64,000 bases of DNA from Alphaproteobacteria bacterium (GTDB taxonomy: Bacteria; Pseudomonadota; Alphaproteobacteria; CACIAM-22H2). Below the pieces are notes generated by a model. It did not search any database. It saw nothing but the letters and a program-made list of their open reading frames with translations, and was not told the origin of the DNA. Each line of letters starts with the position of its first letter. Position 1 is the stretch's first letter. The position numbers and the translations under genes are program-made. Below, piece by piece: positions 36,856-50,087 of this stretch. The stretch is from NCBI GenBank assembly GCA_016793165.1, contig JAEULA010000006.1, positions 124,001 through 188,000 of the forward strand, written 5' to 3'.

Positions 36856-39702
36856 ATGACCCGGGGCACTGGCGACCGGTACCGACTGGCGGCGATCGCG
36901 ATCGCCGTGGCGCTGGGCGTGTGCCTGGTGGTCGCCGGCGCCCTCATCGGCGTCCAACGGTCGTGGCTCGACGAGCGCGCGAACGCGACGGCGCGCGCCG
37001 AGCGCGTCGTCGCGGGGCTGAGCACGACGCTCGACCGCGGCGTCGCCGCGCTCGATCGCGCGCTGAAGGACGTCGCCGCGGTCGTCGGTCCGGTGCTCGA
37101 AGGCGGCCACGGTACGGAATGGCCGGCCATCCAGGCGAGCCTCCGGCTCGCGGCGCGCGCGAACCCGGACATCGTGCGCATCGGGGTCGCGGACGGCAGC
37201 GGAATCCTGCGCGCGGTGTCGGCCGAGGACGGGCACCCGACCGGCATCGCGGTCGACGGCGAGGAGTTCTACGCCGTTCATCGCGACGGACGCGCTGCCG
37301 GGCTCTGGATATCGCGGCCCTTCCGCTCGCGCGCCAACGGCGACTCGATCATCGCCCTGTCGCGCGCCGTGCGCACCGGCGACGGCCAGCTGCTCGGCGT
37401 CATCACCGCGGTCGTCCCGGCGAACCGGTTCCTCGCGGAGTGGATGCCGGGCGACCGCGAGACGACGCGCTTTGCCCTGGTGCGCCTCGACGGCGCGATC
37501 CTCCATGGCGAGAGCGACATCCCCCGTGCCGCCGACGTCGTTGCCGATTTCCTCGGCCTGCTCGGGCCGCGCCGCGAGGGCGGCGGAGGCTCGCACCAGG
37601 TCGAGCTTGCCGCCGCCGGGCCGGGCCTGTTCGTCTGGCGGCTCGTCCCGGGCGCGCCGATCGCGGTCGTCGCGACCGCGTCGGAGGACGATCTCTGGCG
37701 CGACTGGCTGGGCTCGCGACGGGGCGAATTCGCGGGCGGTGCGGTGATCGTGCTCCTCAGCGCGTGCCTCGGCGTCGCGCTGTTCCTGGCTGTGCGTCGC
37801 GCCCTCGACGCGGAGACGCAGCTGCGGCGGAATACCGAGCGTCGCTACCGCGACGCGATCGAGCAGATGCCCGACGGCATCCTGCTGACCGACCGCGACG
37901 ATCGGGTCGTCGCCTGGAACCGTCGCTACGTCGAGATCCAGCCCTATTCCGCGTCGGTCCTGAGGGTCGGCCTGCCGATGCGCGATCTCGTGGCGCATGT
38001 CTTCGCGTGCCTTGCAGCGAAGGGGGCGATCGGCCTGTCGGTCGACGCGCGGCTCGCCTCGCGCGCACGGCAGGAGGGCATCGAGTTCACGACCGTCGGC
38101 GGACGGCTGATCGACGGCACCGACCATCGGCTCGCCGATGGCGGCATGATCACCGTGCTGCGCGACGTGACCGAGGAGCGTCGGCTTCTCGATCAGCTGA
38201 CGTTCAGCGAGACGAGGTTCCGCGACTTCGCGAGCACCGCATCGGACTGGTTCTGGGAGACCGATGTCGAGCAGCGCTACACGTACATCTCGCATGGCGT
38301 GCGGGCGATCGGGCTGCATCCCGATCAGCTGATCGGCAAGCCGCGCGGGACCTTCGGCAGCCTGCTGGGCGAGGTCGCGCCCAGGGAGGCCGAGCGCGTC
38401 CAGTCGGTGTTCGCGGCGCGGGCGGCGTTCCGCGACGTGAGCTACACGATCCGGCGTTTCGACGGCGGGGAGCTCGTCATCGAGCTCGCGGCGAAGCCGC
38501 TGTTCGACCCGGAGGGCAACTTCCTCGGTTTCCGCGGCGGCGCGCGCGACGTGACGCTCGTGCGCCAATTCGAGCGCCAGCTCGCCGATAGCGAGCGCCG
38601 AGCCCGCGACTATGCGGAGGAGGGCTCCGACTGGATGTGGGAGACCGGACCCGACGGGCGTTTCACGTTCATGTCGGACGGCGTGCGCCGCTTCGGCCTG
38701 GATCCCGCCGCCTTCATCGGCGCGTCCCGCGACCAACTCCCCTATCGCGTTCCGCCCGACGCACCCGGGCTGCTCGCCGTCAAGGCGGCCGTCGCCGGCC
38801 GCCGCGCCTTCCGGGACGAAGTGTTCCCGGGCGAGCTCGTCGACGGCCGGGTGCTGCAGATCTCGCTGACGGGCTGGCCGCGCTTCGGCGACGACGGCGC
38901 CTTCCTGGGCTTCCGCGGCGTCGGCCGCGACGTCGCGGCCCAGATGCGCCAGCAGGACGAGCTCACCCGCGCCCTGGTGGCCGAGCGCGAGATGAACCAG
39001 CAGCAGCGGCGGTTCATCGCCGTCGCGAGCCACGAATTCCGCACCCCGCTCGCCGTCATCGACAGCGCCGCCCAGCGCATCCGCGCGCGGGTCGAGAGAT
39101 ACGCCGACGGCGAGACCGCCAAGCGGCTCGACCGGATCCGCGCGTCGGTGGCCCGCATGACCGACATCATCGAGAGCACGCTGTCGACGGCGCGGCTCGA
39201 CGAGGGCCGGATCGCGCTGCAGCCGCGCCACTTCGATCTCGCCGCGCTGATCCGCGAGGTCTGCGAGCGCCAGCGCTCGGTGTCCGCCGACTTCGCGATC
39301 CATTGCGATCTGCCGGCAGCGGCGGCGATCGAGGGCGATCCGCGCCTGCTCGACCAGGTCTTCACCAACCTGCTGTCCAACGCGGTCAAGTACTCCGGGC
39401 GCTCGCGCCGGATCGAGATCGCGGTGAAGGTGAACGCCGAGCAGGTCACCACGACGATCCGCGACTTCGGGCTCGGGATCTCGCCGGAGGACCGCCCGCA
39501 GCTGTTCCAGCGCTTCTATCGCGCCGCCACCGCCCAGGGCATCGCCGGCACGGGCATCGGTCTCTATCTCGTGAAGGAGCTCGTGCGCCTGCACGGCGGC
39601 ACCATCGAGGTGACGAGCGAACTCGGCCGCGGGTCCGTGTTCACGATCACCCTGCCGCTTCGTCAGGGCGGCGCCGACGGCGCGATGGGCCAGGCCGCGT
39701 GA
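36856..39702 (+). CDS. Sensor histidine kinase 2: periplasmic sensor plus three PAS units
   Basis: 948 aa from ATG 36856. Helix about 10-32 (LAAIAIAVALGVCLVVAGAL), periplasmic dCache-like region to about 285 (RIGVADGSGILRAVSAEDGH; FYAVHRDGRAAGLWIS), second helix about 295-313 (VIVLLSACLGVALFLAV). PAS units begin near 330 (PAS_7-like, IEQMPDGILLTDRDDRVVAW), 454 (SDWFWETDVEQRYTYIS) and 582 (SDWMWETGPDGRFTFMS). HisKA phospho-acceptor H726 in VASHEFRTPLAVIDS. HATPase NLLSNAVKYSG, IRDFGLGIS, GTGIGLYLVKELV. It ends in a TGA that overlaps the GTG of kinase 3. The Cache region suggests sensing of a small extracytoplasmic ligand. Confidence 0.9.
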   Translation: MTRGTGDRYRLAAIAIAVALGVCLVVAGALIGVQRSWLDERANATARAERVVAGLSTTLDRGVAALDRALKDVAAVVGPVLEGGHGTEWPAIQASLRLAARANPDIVRIGVADGSGILRAVSAEDGHPTGIAVDGEEFYAVHRDGRAAGLWISRPFRSRANGDSIIALSRAVRTGDGQLLGVITAVVPANRFLAEWMPGDRETTRFALVRLDGAILHGESDIPRAADVVADFLGLLGPRREGGGGSHQVELAAAGPGLFVWRLVPGAPIAVVATASEDDLWRDWLGSRRGEFAGGAVIVLLSACLGVALFLAVRRALDAETQLRRNTERRYRDAIEQMPDGILLTDRDDRVVAWNRRYVEIQPYSASVLRVGLPMRDLVAHVFACLAAKGAIGLSVDARLASRARQEGIEFTTVGGRLIDGTDHRLADGGMITVLRDVTEERRLLDQLTFSETRFRDFASTASDWFWETDVEQRYTYISHGVRAIGLHPDQLIGKPRGTFGSLLGEVAPREAERVQSVFAARAAFRDVSYTIRRFDGGELVIELAAKPLFDPEGNFLGFRGGARDVTLVRQFERQLADSERRARDYAEEGSDWMWETGPDGRFTFMSDGVRRFGLDPAAFIGASRDQLPYRVPPDAPGLLAVKAAVAGRRAFRDEVFPGELVDGRVLQISLTGWPRFGDDGAFLGFRGVGRDVAAQMRQQDELTRALVAEREMNQQQRRFIAVASHEFRTPLAVIDSAAQRIRARVERYADGETAKRLDRIRASVARMTDIIESTLSTARLDEGRIALQPRHFDLAALIREVCERQRSVSADFAIHCDLPAAAAIEGDPRLLDQVFTNLLSNAVKYSGRSRRIEIAVKVNAEQVTTTIRDFGLGISPEDRPQLFQRFYRAATAQGIAGTGIGLYLVKELVRLHGGTIEVTSELGRGSVFTITLPLRQGGADGAMGQAA

Positions 39703-42700
39703 GCGCCCCGATGCCGATCCACCGCCTCGCGCCCCAGGCCGCCATCCTCGGTCTGGCGACGGTGCTCGCCGTGGCGATGCTGGTGCTCAGCCTGTGGAGC
39801 AGCTGGCGGACGACGCTCGCCGAGCAGCATGAACGGGTGGTCCAGTTCGGCCAGGCGCTGGCGGTTCATATCCAGGACGACCTCGCGGCGACCGAACGCG
39901 CGATCGAGGATCTCGCCGGCATGGTGGTCGAGGATCGCGCGCTGCTCGCGATCCCGCGGGGGCGCCTCCACGCCCGCGTGAACGCACTCGCGCGCGCGAG
40001 CGCGGACCATCGCGGCTTCGGCGTCATGAACCCGGGCGGCGTCGTCGTTGCCGCCAGCGCGCTCGAGCCCTCCGGTGCCGGCACGGTGGCCGAGCGGGAC
40101 TTCTTCAGGCTCCACCGCGACGGCGGGGTCGCGGCGGACGCGACGTACTTCTCGGCCCCGTTCAAGGCACGCAGCTCCGGCAGGGATGTCTTCGCGATCA
40201 CGCGGGCCATTCGCGACCCGCAGGACGGCTCCTTCCTCGGCGTCGTCGGCGCGATCATTCCGCTGTCGGCGCTGACCGCGGATCTCGACGGACTGCGCGG
40301 CTCGGTGGGGGCCGATGTCGGCGTCTTCCATCGCGACGGCTTCGCGCTCGCGGCCGGGCCGGGCGATGCGCGATTCGCTCTGGCGACGGCGCCCGGGCCC
40401 TCCGCCGGAGTCTCGCCGCTGTCCGGACGCGACGCGGTGTCGATGACGATCGCCCTGCAGGGGCACCCGGTGCTCGTCGTGGCCTCGCGAAACGTCGACG
40501 CCATCGCCTCCGAATGGTTCGGCCGCATGGAGCGGCAGTTCGTCATCTACGGAGCCATCCTGACCCTTGTGGTCGCGCTGAACATCGGGCTGTTCCTCCT
40601 CATCCGCCGCCATGCGGAGCTGGCCCGCCGCACCGAGTCGTCGCTCGAGGATCGCTTCCGCGACGGCATCGAGAGCATGAATGACGGCATCGCGTTCTGG
40701 GACCGTGACCGCAAGCTGGCGACCTTCAATCGACGGTACGTCGAATTGCTCCCGCACCTGAAGGGCGTCATCCGGCGCGGGATCAGCCTTCGCGAGCTGA
40801 CCGACATCGCCATTCGCGCCCGGATGCCGGACATGCCGGACCATGAGGTCGCGGCGCTTGTCGATATGCGGGTCGATGATCGCCACCGGAACGGTACGAC
40901 ATACGAGATCCGCCTGCCGGGGGGACGGGTGATCGAGGTGGTCGACCACCCGATGAGCGACGGCGGCTTCATCGCCGTCCTGCGCGATGCGACCGAGGCG
41001 CGGCGTGCCGCGGAGAAGCTTGCCGCGAGCGAGGCGCATTTCCGCGCCGGCATCGAGAGCATGGACGACGGGTTCGCGCTCTGGGATGCCGACGACAGGC
41101 TCGTCGCCTGGAACCGGCGCTTCCTCGACAGCTCGCCGATCATGGCGGAGATGCTGCGCGAGGGCGTCCACTTCTCCGATTGCCTGGATCATCTGGCGCG
41201 GCGCCGGCGGGAGGGGGAGGTAGGCTGGGCCGGGGAGGACTTCCTGGACAGTCGCCGCGACCGGCGCAATCGGCTCGGCGAGGTCACGACCATCACCAAC
41301 GATCGCGGGCGCGTCATCGAGATCGTGGACCGCGCCACCGCCGACGGCGGCATCGTGACGATCCACCGCGACGTCACGGATCTGCACGCCGCCCTTCGTC
41401 AGGTCGAGGCCAGCGAGGCGCGCTTCCGGGACGGCATCGAATGCATGGGCGAGGGCTTCATGCTCTGGGACCGCGACGACCGGCTCATCGCGTGGAACGG
41501 CAGGATGGCCCAGCTGACGCCGACCATGGCGCGCGTCCTGCGCCGCGGCCTGCTGTTCTCCGACTACATCGACAATCTCGCCAGCAAGACCGGCGTGCTT
41601 CCGGGGGACCCGGGCGAGGTCGCGGACTACATCGCCCGGCGGCGCGACCGCCGGAACCGCTTCGGCGAGCCCTTCGAGTCCGAGTTCTTGCCCGGCCGGG
41701 TTCTCATGCTGGTCGAGCGCGAGACGACCGACGGCGGCGTCGTGACGATCGCCCGCGACGTCAGCGAGGAGCGCCGCGCCATCCGCCTGCTCGAGCGCAG
41801 CGAGGCGCAGTTCCGCGACGGCATCGAGAGCATGGGCGAGGTGTTCATGCTGTGGGATGCGGAGGACCGCCTGATCGCGTGGAACCAGCGCATCACGGCC
41901 CTCGGCCCGATCACCGCCGGCTTGCTGCGGGTCGGACTGCCATTCGCGGAATATATCGACGTCCTGGAAGCGGAGGTCCTCAAGACCGCTTCCGATCCGG
42001 TCGGCGTCCGCGGCTATTACCAGCGTCGGCGCGAGCGCCGCTTGCGGCTCGGCGAACCGTTCGAATCCGGGCTGCTGGACGGGCGGCTCCTGTCCGGCGT
42101 CGAGCGCGCGACGAGCGACGGCGGCATCGTCACCGTGATCCGGGACGTGACCCAGGAGCGACGCGCGGCCCGCCGCCTCGCCGCCAGCGAGGCGCAGTTC
42201 CGCGATTTCGGCGAGATCGCGTCGGACTGGTTCTGGGAGACCGACCGCGACCATCGCTACGTCTACTACTCGAGAGGCACCGGTTCGCTGGTCTTCGAGC
42301 CCGAGAAGATCCTGGGCCGGACGCGCATCGAGCTCGTCGAGGCGACCGGATTGGAGGCGACGCCGGCGCTACGCGAGCTGCAGGCGATCATGGATCGCCA
42401 CGAGGCGTTCCGCGGCTTCGCGATCGAATCGCGCCACTGGCATACCGGGGCGCCCTGCGTCCTCGAGGTCAGCGGCAAGCCGCTGTTCGACGACGAGGGG
42501 GCGTTCCGCGGCTATCGCGGGACCGGGCGCGACATCACCGCGCTGCGCCGCCAGGAAAAGGAGCTCGAGCGCGCGCTCGCGGCGGAACGCGAGATGAATC
42601 AGCAGCAGCGCCGCTTCGTCTCAATCGCCAGCCACGAGTTCCGCACGCCGCTGGCGGTCATCGACGGCGCGACGCAGCGGATCATGGCCAAGATCGGCGG

Positions 42701-43295
42701 CGCCAACGCCGACGTGGCCAAGCGGCTCGAGCGGATCCGCGGGGCCGTCGCGCGCATGACCGAGATCATCGACCGCACGCTGTCGAGCGCGCGGATGGAC
42801 GAAGGCCGGATCGAGTTCGACCCGCGGCCGTTCGCGCTGGGGCGGCTGCTGCAGGAGGTCTGCGGCCGGCAGCGCCAGATCAGCCCGGGCTTCGAGATCG
42901 CGCTCGACGCGCCGTCGGATCCGCTGACGATCGACGGCGATCCGCGGCTGCTGGACCAGGTCATGACCAACCTGCTGTCGAACGCCGTGAAGTACTCGGG
43001 CCGCGCCCGCAGGGTCGACGTGGTCGTCCGCGCCGACGGCGACGGCGTCGAGATCTCGGTTCGCGACCACGGCGTCGGCGTTCCCGCCGACGAGGTCTCG
43101 AAGCTGTTCACCCGCTTCTATCGCGCGAGCACGGCGACCGGGATCTCGGGCACCGGCATCGGCCTGCACCTCGTCAAGGAGCTGGTCGAGCTGCACGGGG
43201 GGCGGGTCGACTGCACCTCGCGACTTGGCGAAGGCTCGAGCTTCGTCGTGCGCCTGCCGCGGCACCGGGCGGCGGCCGAACGGGCGGCGGAGTAG
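39699..43295 (+). CDS. Sensor histidine kinase 3: periplasmic sensor plus five PAS units
   Basis: About 1198 aa from GTG 39699 (GTGA overlap with kinase 2); ATG 39711 is the alternative. Helix about 13-35 (AAILGLATVLAVAMLVLSLW), dCache-like region with FFRLHRDGGVAADATYFS and FKARSSGRDVFAITRAI, second helix about 288-308 (AILTLVVALNIGLFLLI). PAS units start near 318, 446, 574, 704 (PAS_7-like; e.g. IESMDDGFALWDADDRLVAW) and 833 (SDWFWETDRDHRYVYYS). HisKA phospho-acceptor about H979 in IASHEFRTPLAVIDG. HATPase NLLSNAVKYSG, VRDHGVGVP, GTGIGLHLVKELV. The unit spacing is 128-130 residues. It ends 3 bp before kinase 4. Confidence 0.9.
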   Translation: MSAPMPIHRLAPQAAILGLATVLAVAMLVLSLWSSWRTTLAEQHERVVQFGQALAVHIQDDLAATERAIEDLAGMVVEDRALLAIPRGRLHARVNALARASADHRGFGVMNPGGVVVAASALEPSGAGTVAERDFFRLHRDGGVAADATYFSAPFKARSSGRDVFAITRAIRDPQDGSFLGVVGAIIPLSALTADLDGLRGSVGADVGVFHRDGFALAAGPGDARFALATAPGPSAGVSPLSGRDAVSMTIALQGHPVLVVASRNVDAIASEWFGRMERQFVIYGAILTLVVALNIGLFLLIRRHAELARRTESSLEDRFRDGIESMNDGIAFWDRDRKLATFNRRYVELLPHLKGVIRRGISLRELTDIAIRARMPDMPDHEVAALVDMRVDDRHRNGTTYEIRLPGGRVIEVVDHPMSDGGFIAVLRDATEARRAAEKLAASEAHFRAGIESMDDGFALWDADDRLVAWNRRFLDSSPIMAEMLREGVHFSDCLDHLARRRREGEVGWAGEDFLDSRRDRRNRLGEVTTITNDRGRVIEIVDRATADGGIVTIHRDVTDLHAALRQVEASEARFRDGIECMGEGFMLWDRDDRLIAWNGRMAQLTPTMARVLRRGLLFSDYIDNLASKTGVLPGDPGEVADYIARRRDRRNRFGEPFESEFLPGRVLMLVERETTDGGVVTIARDVSEERRAIRLLERSEAQFRDGIESMGEVFMLWDAEDRLIAWNQRITALGPITAGLLRVGLPFAEYIDVLEAEVLKTASDPVGVRGYYQRRRERRLRLGEPFESGLLDGRLLSGVERATSDGGIVTVIRDVTQERRAARRLAASEAQFRDFGEIASDWFWETDRDHRYVYYSRGTGSLVFEPEKILGRTRIELVEATGLEATPALRELQAIMDRHEAFRGFAIESRHWHTGAPCVLEVSGKPLFDDEGAFRGYRGTGRDITALRRQEKELERALAAEREMNQQQRRFVSIASHEFRTPLAVIDGATQRIMAKIGGANADVAKRLERIRGAVARMTEIIDRTLSSARMDEGRIEFDPRPFALGRLLQEVCGRQRQISPGFEIALDAPSDPLTIDGDPRLLDQVMTNLLSNAVKYSGRARRVDVVVRADGDGVEISVRDHGVGVPADEVSKLFTRFYRASTATGISGTGIGLHLVKELVELHGGRVDCTSRLGEGSSFVVRLPRHRAAAERAAE

Positions 43296-43298
43296 CCG

Positions 43299-45677
43299 AT
43301 GGCGTTCGCCACCGAGGCATGGACGAACCTGCTTCTCGCCGCCATCGCGGGCGTGGCGCTGGGCTTCGCCGCGGCCCGATGGCAAGCACGCCGCGGCGGC
43401 GACACCGCCGTCCTGGATGCGCTGCAGAGCGCGCGCGACGGATTCGCCTTGTGGGACGCGGAGCTGCGCCTGCTCGCCTGGAACGGCGCCTTCGTCGAGT
43501 TCCTGCCGCATGCCAGGACGATCATCCGGCGCGGCATGGCGGCGCGGGAGCTGGTCGAGGCGAGCGCGCGAACCGTGTTCGCGCCCGAGGACGAGGCGCG
43601 CCGCGTCGCATGGGTGGAGAAGCGGATGCGCGGCCTTGCGCGCGGCGGCGAGCAGCGGCGCGTGCGCACGCGCGAGGGCTGCTATCTGGAGATCACCGAT
43701 TGCCGGACGCAGGGCGGCAACCTGCTCACGCTGGTCCACGATCTGACGGAGGTCGCCGAGGCCAATCGCCGCGTCGCCGAGGTCGAGGTGCGCTTCCGCG
43801 ACGGCATCGAGGTGATCGACGACGGCTTCACGCTGTGGGACGCCGACGACCGCCTCGTCGTCTGGAACGCCCGCTATGTCGAGATGTATCCCGATCTCGC
43901 CCCCGTGCTGCGGCCCGGCGCCCGCTACGCGGACTGCGTCCGCGTCGTGATCGAGCGGATCTACGCCGGGGCCGACGAGGCGGAGCGCGAGCGGCTCATC
44001 GCGACGCGCATGGCGATGCACCGCGACAACGTCTCGCCGCGCGAGTACACGCGCCCCGACGGCATGCGGGTCCAGGTGCTCGAGCGGCGCACGGCCGACG
44101 GCGGCACCGTCTCGATCTATCGCGACGTCACGGCGGAGCGCCGCGCCGTGGAAGAGCTGGCGCGCAGCGAGGCGCAGCGCCGCGACGGAATCGAGAGCAT
44201 GGCCGACGGCTTCGTGCTGTGGGGGCCTGACCGGCGCCTGCGCACATGGAACGAGCGGCTGATCGAGATCATGCCGCACCTGGTCCCGGTGATGTCGGTC
44301 GGCATGACGCAGGACGACTTCATCGGGCGCGCCTGCGATGCCGCCTATCCGGACTGGAGCGAGGCGGCGCGTGCCGCCTGGACGCGCGATCGCCGCGCCG
44401 TGGCCTGGATGCCCGCGCACCGCACGACGCTGTCGCTGGCGGACGACCGCTACGTCACCATCTCGCAACGACGGACCGCGGACGGCGGCCTCGTCGCGAC
44501 CTATCACGACGTCACGGCGGAGGTCCGCGCGACGCGCCGGCTGGCCGCCAGCGAGGCCGAGTCGAGGCGCCTCGCGATGGCGGCGACCAATGTCCAGAGC
44601 GGCGTCGTGATCCTCGATTCCGAGAGCCGTATCCGGTGGGTCAATCCGGCGATGGCCCGGATTGTCGGGGTGCCGGTGGAACACATGCTCGGCAAGACCC
44701 CGCGCGCCGCCTACATGTCGGACCGCACGCCGGCCGAGTCGTTTTCCCGAATCGCCAAGGCGCTGAATTCGGGGCAGCGCGTACGCGCCGAGATCATGAT
44801 CCGCCGTGAAGGCGGCGGCGACATCTGGGTCGAGCTCGATGCGGCGCCCATCTTCAGCGCCGACGGTGCGCTCGAAAGCATCGTGGGACTCCATACCGAC
44901 ATCGCCGAGCGCAAGCGCCACCAGGCCGAGCTCGAGCGCGCGCTGGCCGCGGCCCGCGAGGTGAACGACCAGCAGCGCCGATTCATCTCGATCGCGAGCC
45001 ACGAGTTCCGCACGCCGCTCGCCGTGATCGACGGCGCGGTGCAGCGCATCGCGGCCAAGCTCGGCGAGGCCGCCGTCGACGAGTACGTGTCGCGCCGTCT
45101 GCAGCGCATTCGGGCGGCGATCGGCCGGATGACCGGCATGATCGAGCTGATGCTGTCGAGCGCGCGACTCGACGAAGGCAAGCTGCGCCTCGAGACAGGG
45201 GCCATCGACCTGACCGATCTCGTGCGCGAGGTATGCCGCCGCCAGCGCCACATCTCGCCGCAGTTCACGATCGCGACCGAGGGCGTCGAGGAGGGCCTGC
45301 GGATCGAAGGCGACCGGCGTCTTCTCGAGCAGGTGTTCACGAACCTGCTGTCGAATGCGGTGAAGTATTCGGGTGCCTCGCGCCGTATCGAGGTCGCCGC
45401 CGGTATGCAATCCGGCACCGTCGAGATCTCGGTCCGGGACTTCGGCATCGGCATCTCCCCGCAAGATCTCACGCATATGTTCACGCGGTTCTTCCGGGCG
45501 AGCACGGCGACCGGTATCCCGGGCACCGGCATCGGCCTGCACTTTGCCAAGGAGCTGGTGCTGCTGCACGGCGGCACGATCGACGTGACGTCCGAGCCCG
45601 GCCAGGGAACGACCTTCCGCATCCGCCTGCCGACCGCCCAAACGCGGGCCGAAGACGGCACCACCAAGGCGGCCTAG
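43299..45677 (+). CDS. Sensor histidine kinase 4: no periplasmic domain, four PAS units
   Basis: 792 aa. Only one membrane helix (LLLAAIAGVALGFAAARW, about 11-28) and no extracytoplasmic sensor; the first PAS_7-like unit starts at once near residue 38 (ARDGFALWDAELRLLAW). Others start near 165 (IDDGFTLWDADDRLVVW), 293 (MADGFVLWGPDRRLRTW), and a canonical PAS near 421 (GVVILDSESRIRWVNPAMAR). HisKA phospho-acceptor H568 in IASHEFRTPLAVIDG. HATPase NLLSNAVKYSG, VRDFGIGIS, GTGIGLHFAKELV. Cytoplasmic signals are therefore likely. It starts 3 bp after kinase 3 and ends 4 bp before kinase 5. Confidence 0.9.
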   Translation: MAFATEAWTNLLLAAIAGVALGFAAARWQARRGGDTAVLDALQSARDGFALWDAELRLLAWNGAFVEFLPHARTIIRRGMAARELVEASARTVFAPEDEARRVAWVEKRMRGLARGGEQRRVRTREGCYLEITDCRTQGGNLLTLVHDLTEVAEANRRVAEVEVRFRDGIEVIDDGFTLWDADDRLVVWNARYVEMYPDLAPVLRPGARYADCVRVVIERIYAGADEAERERLIATRMAMHRDNVSPREYTRPDGMRVQVLERRTADGGTVSIYRDVTAERRAVEELARSEAQRRDGIESMADGFVLWGPDRRLRTWNERLIEIMPHLVPVMSVGMTQDDFIGRACDAAYPDWSEAARAAWTRDRRAVAWMPAHRTTLSLADDRYVTISQRRTADGGLVATYHDVTAEVRATRRLAASEAESRRLAMAATNVQSGVVILDSESRIRWVNPAMARIVGVPVEHMLGKTPRAAYMSDRTPAESFSRIAKALNSGQRVRAEIMIRREGGGDIWVELDAAPIFSADGALESIVGLHTDIAERKRHQAELERALAAAREVNDQQRRFISIASHEFRTPLAVIDGAVQRIAAKLGEAAVDEYVSRRLQRIRAAIGRMTGMIELMLSSARLDEGKLRLETGAIDLTDLVREVCRRQRHISPQFTIATEGVEEGLRIEGDRRLLEQVFTNLLSNAVKYSGASRRIEVAAGMQSGTVEISVRDFGIGISPQDLTHMFTRFFRASTATGIPGTGIGLHFAKELVLLHGGTIDVTSEPGQGTTFRIRLPTAQTRAEDGTTKAA

Positions 45678-45681
45678 GAAG

Positions 45682-49431
<3,750 letters not shown>

Positions 49432-49432
49432 T

Positions 49433-50059
49433 TCAGACGCCGTCTCGCGCCGTCGCCAGCGGCGCGAAGCTCAAGCGATGGTGGCGCGTGGCGCCGCGGG
49501 ACTCGATCCCTTGTAGGTGCGAGCGCGTTCCGTAGCCCATGTTCGATTCCCAGCCGAAGCCGGGGTGGCGGGCGGCGAGGCGTCGCATCGCCTGGTCGCG
49601 CACCTCCTTGGCGATGATCGACGCCGCCGCGATCGAGAAGCAGCGGGCGTCGCCGCCGACGATCGCCTCGCCGGGCAGGCCGATGCCGGGCGGCAGGCGA
49701 TTGCCGTCGACGAGGATCGCATCGGGACGCTTCGCCAGGCGCGCGAGCGCGCGGCGCATCGCAAGGAAGCTCGCCTGCAGGATGTTGATCGCATCGATCT
49801 CGCGCGTGGCGGCTGCACCGAGCGCGAACCACAGCTCGCCGTCGGCGGCGCAGGCACGCAGCGACGCGAAGGCCTGCGCGCGCCGCGCCGGGGTCAGCCT
49901 CTTGGAATCGTCGACGAGCCCGCGCAGCCTCGGCGGCACCCGTTTGTTCGCCACGATCACCGCGGCGGCGACCACGGGCCCGGCGAGCGGCCCGCGGCCG
50001 ACTTCGTCGAGGCCGGCGACGAGGCCTTCGAGGCGGCGCTCGTGGAGGAAGTCGACCAT
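49433..50059 (-). CDS. rnhB: Ribonuclease HII
   Basis: Removes single ribonucleotides and RNA primers from DNA. 208 aa. Catalytic acids Asp and Glu in GLDEVGRGPLAGPVVAAAVI, Asp in ILVDGN and Asp in IIAKEVRDQAM; the GRG loop that recognises the RNA-DNA junction is present. The C-terminus has the usual HPGFGWESNMGYGTRSHLQG (in parts). It precedes ccrM by 72 bp on the same strand, an arrangement widespread in alphaproteobacteria. Confidence 0.96.
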   Translation of the reverse strand: MVDFLHERRLEGLVAGLDEVGRGPLAGPVVAAAVIVANKRVPPRLRGLVDDSKRLTPARRAQAFASLRACAADGELWFALGAAATREIDAINILQASFLAMRRALARLAKRPDAILVDGNRLPPGIGLPGEAIVGGDARCFSIAAASIIAKEVRDQAMRRLAARHPGFGWESNMGYGTRSHLQGIESRGATRHHRLSFAPLATARDGV

Positions 50060-50087
50060 CGCGTCCCGGACCGGCGGCGCGCCGACG

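Noticed and set aside
42621..45641. Long minus-strand open frames across the kinase cluster
   Set aside because: They mirror kinase codons, contain no domain motifs and have no ribosome sites; typical of GC-rich third positions.
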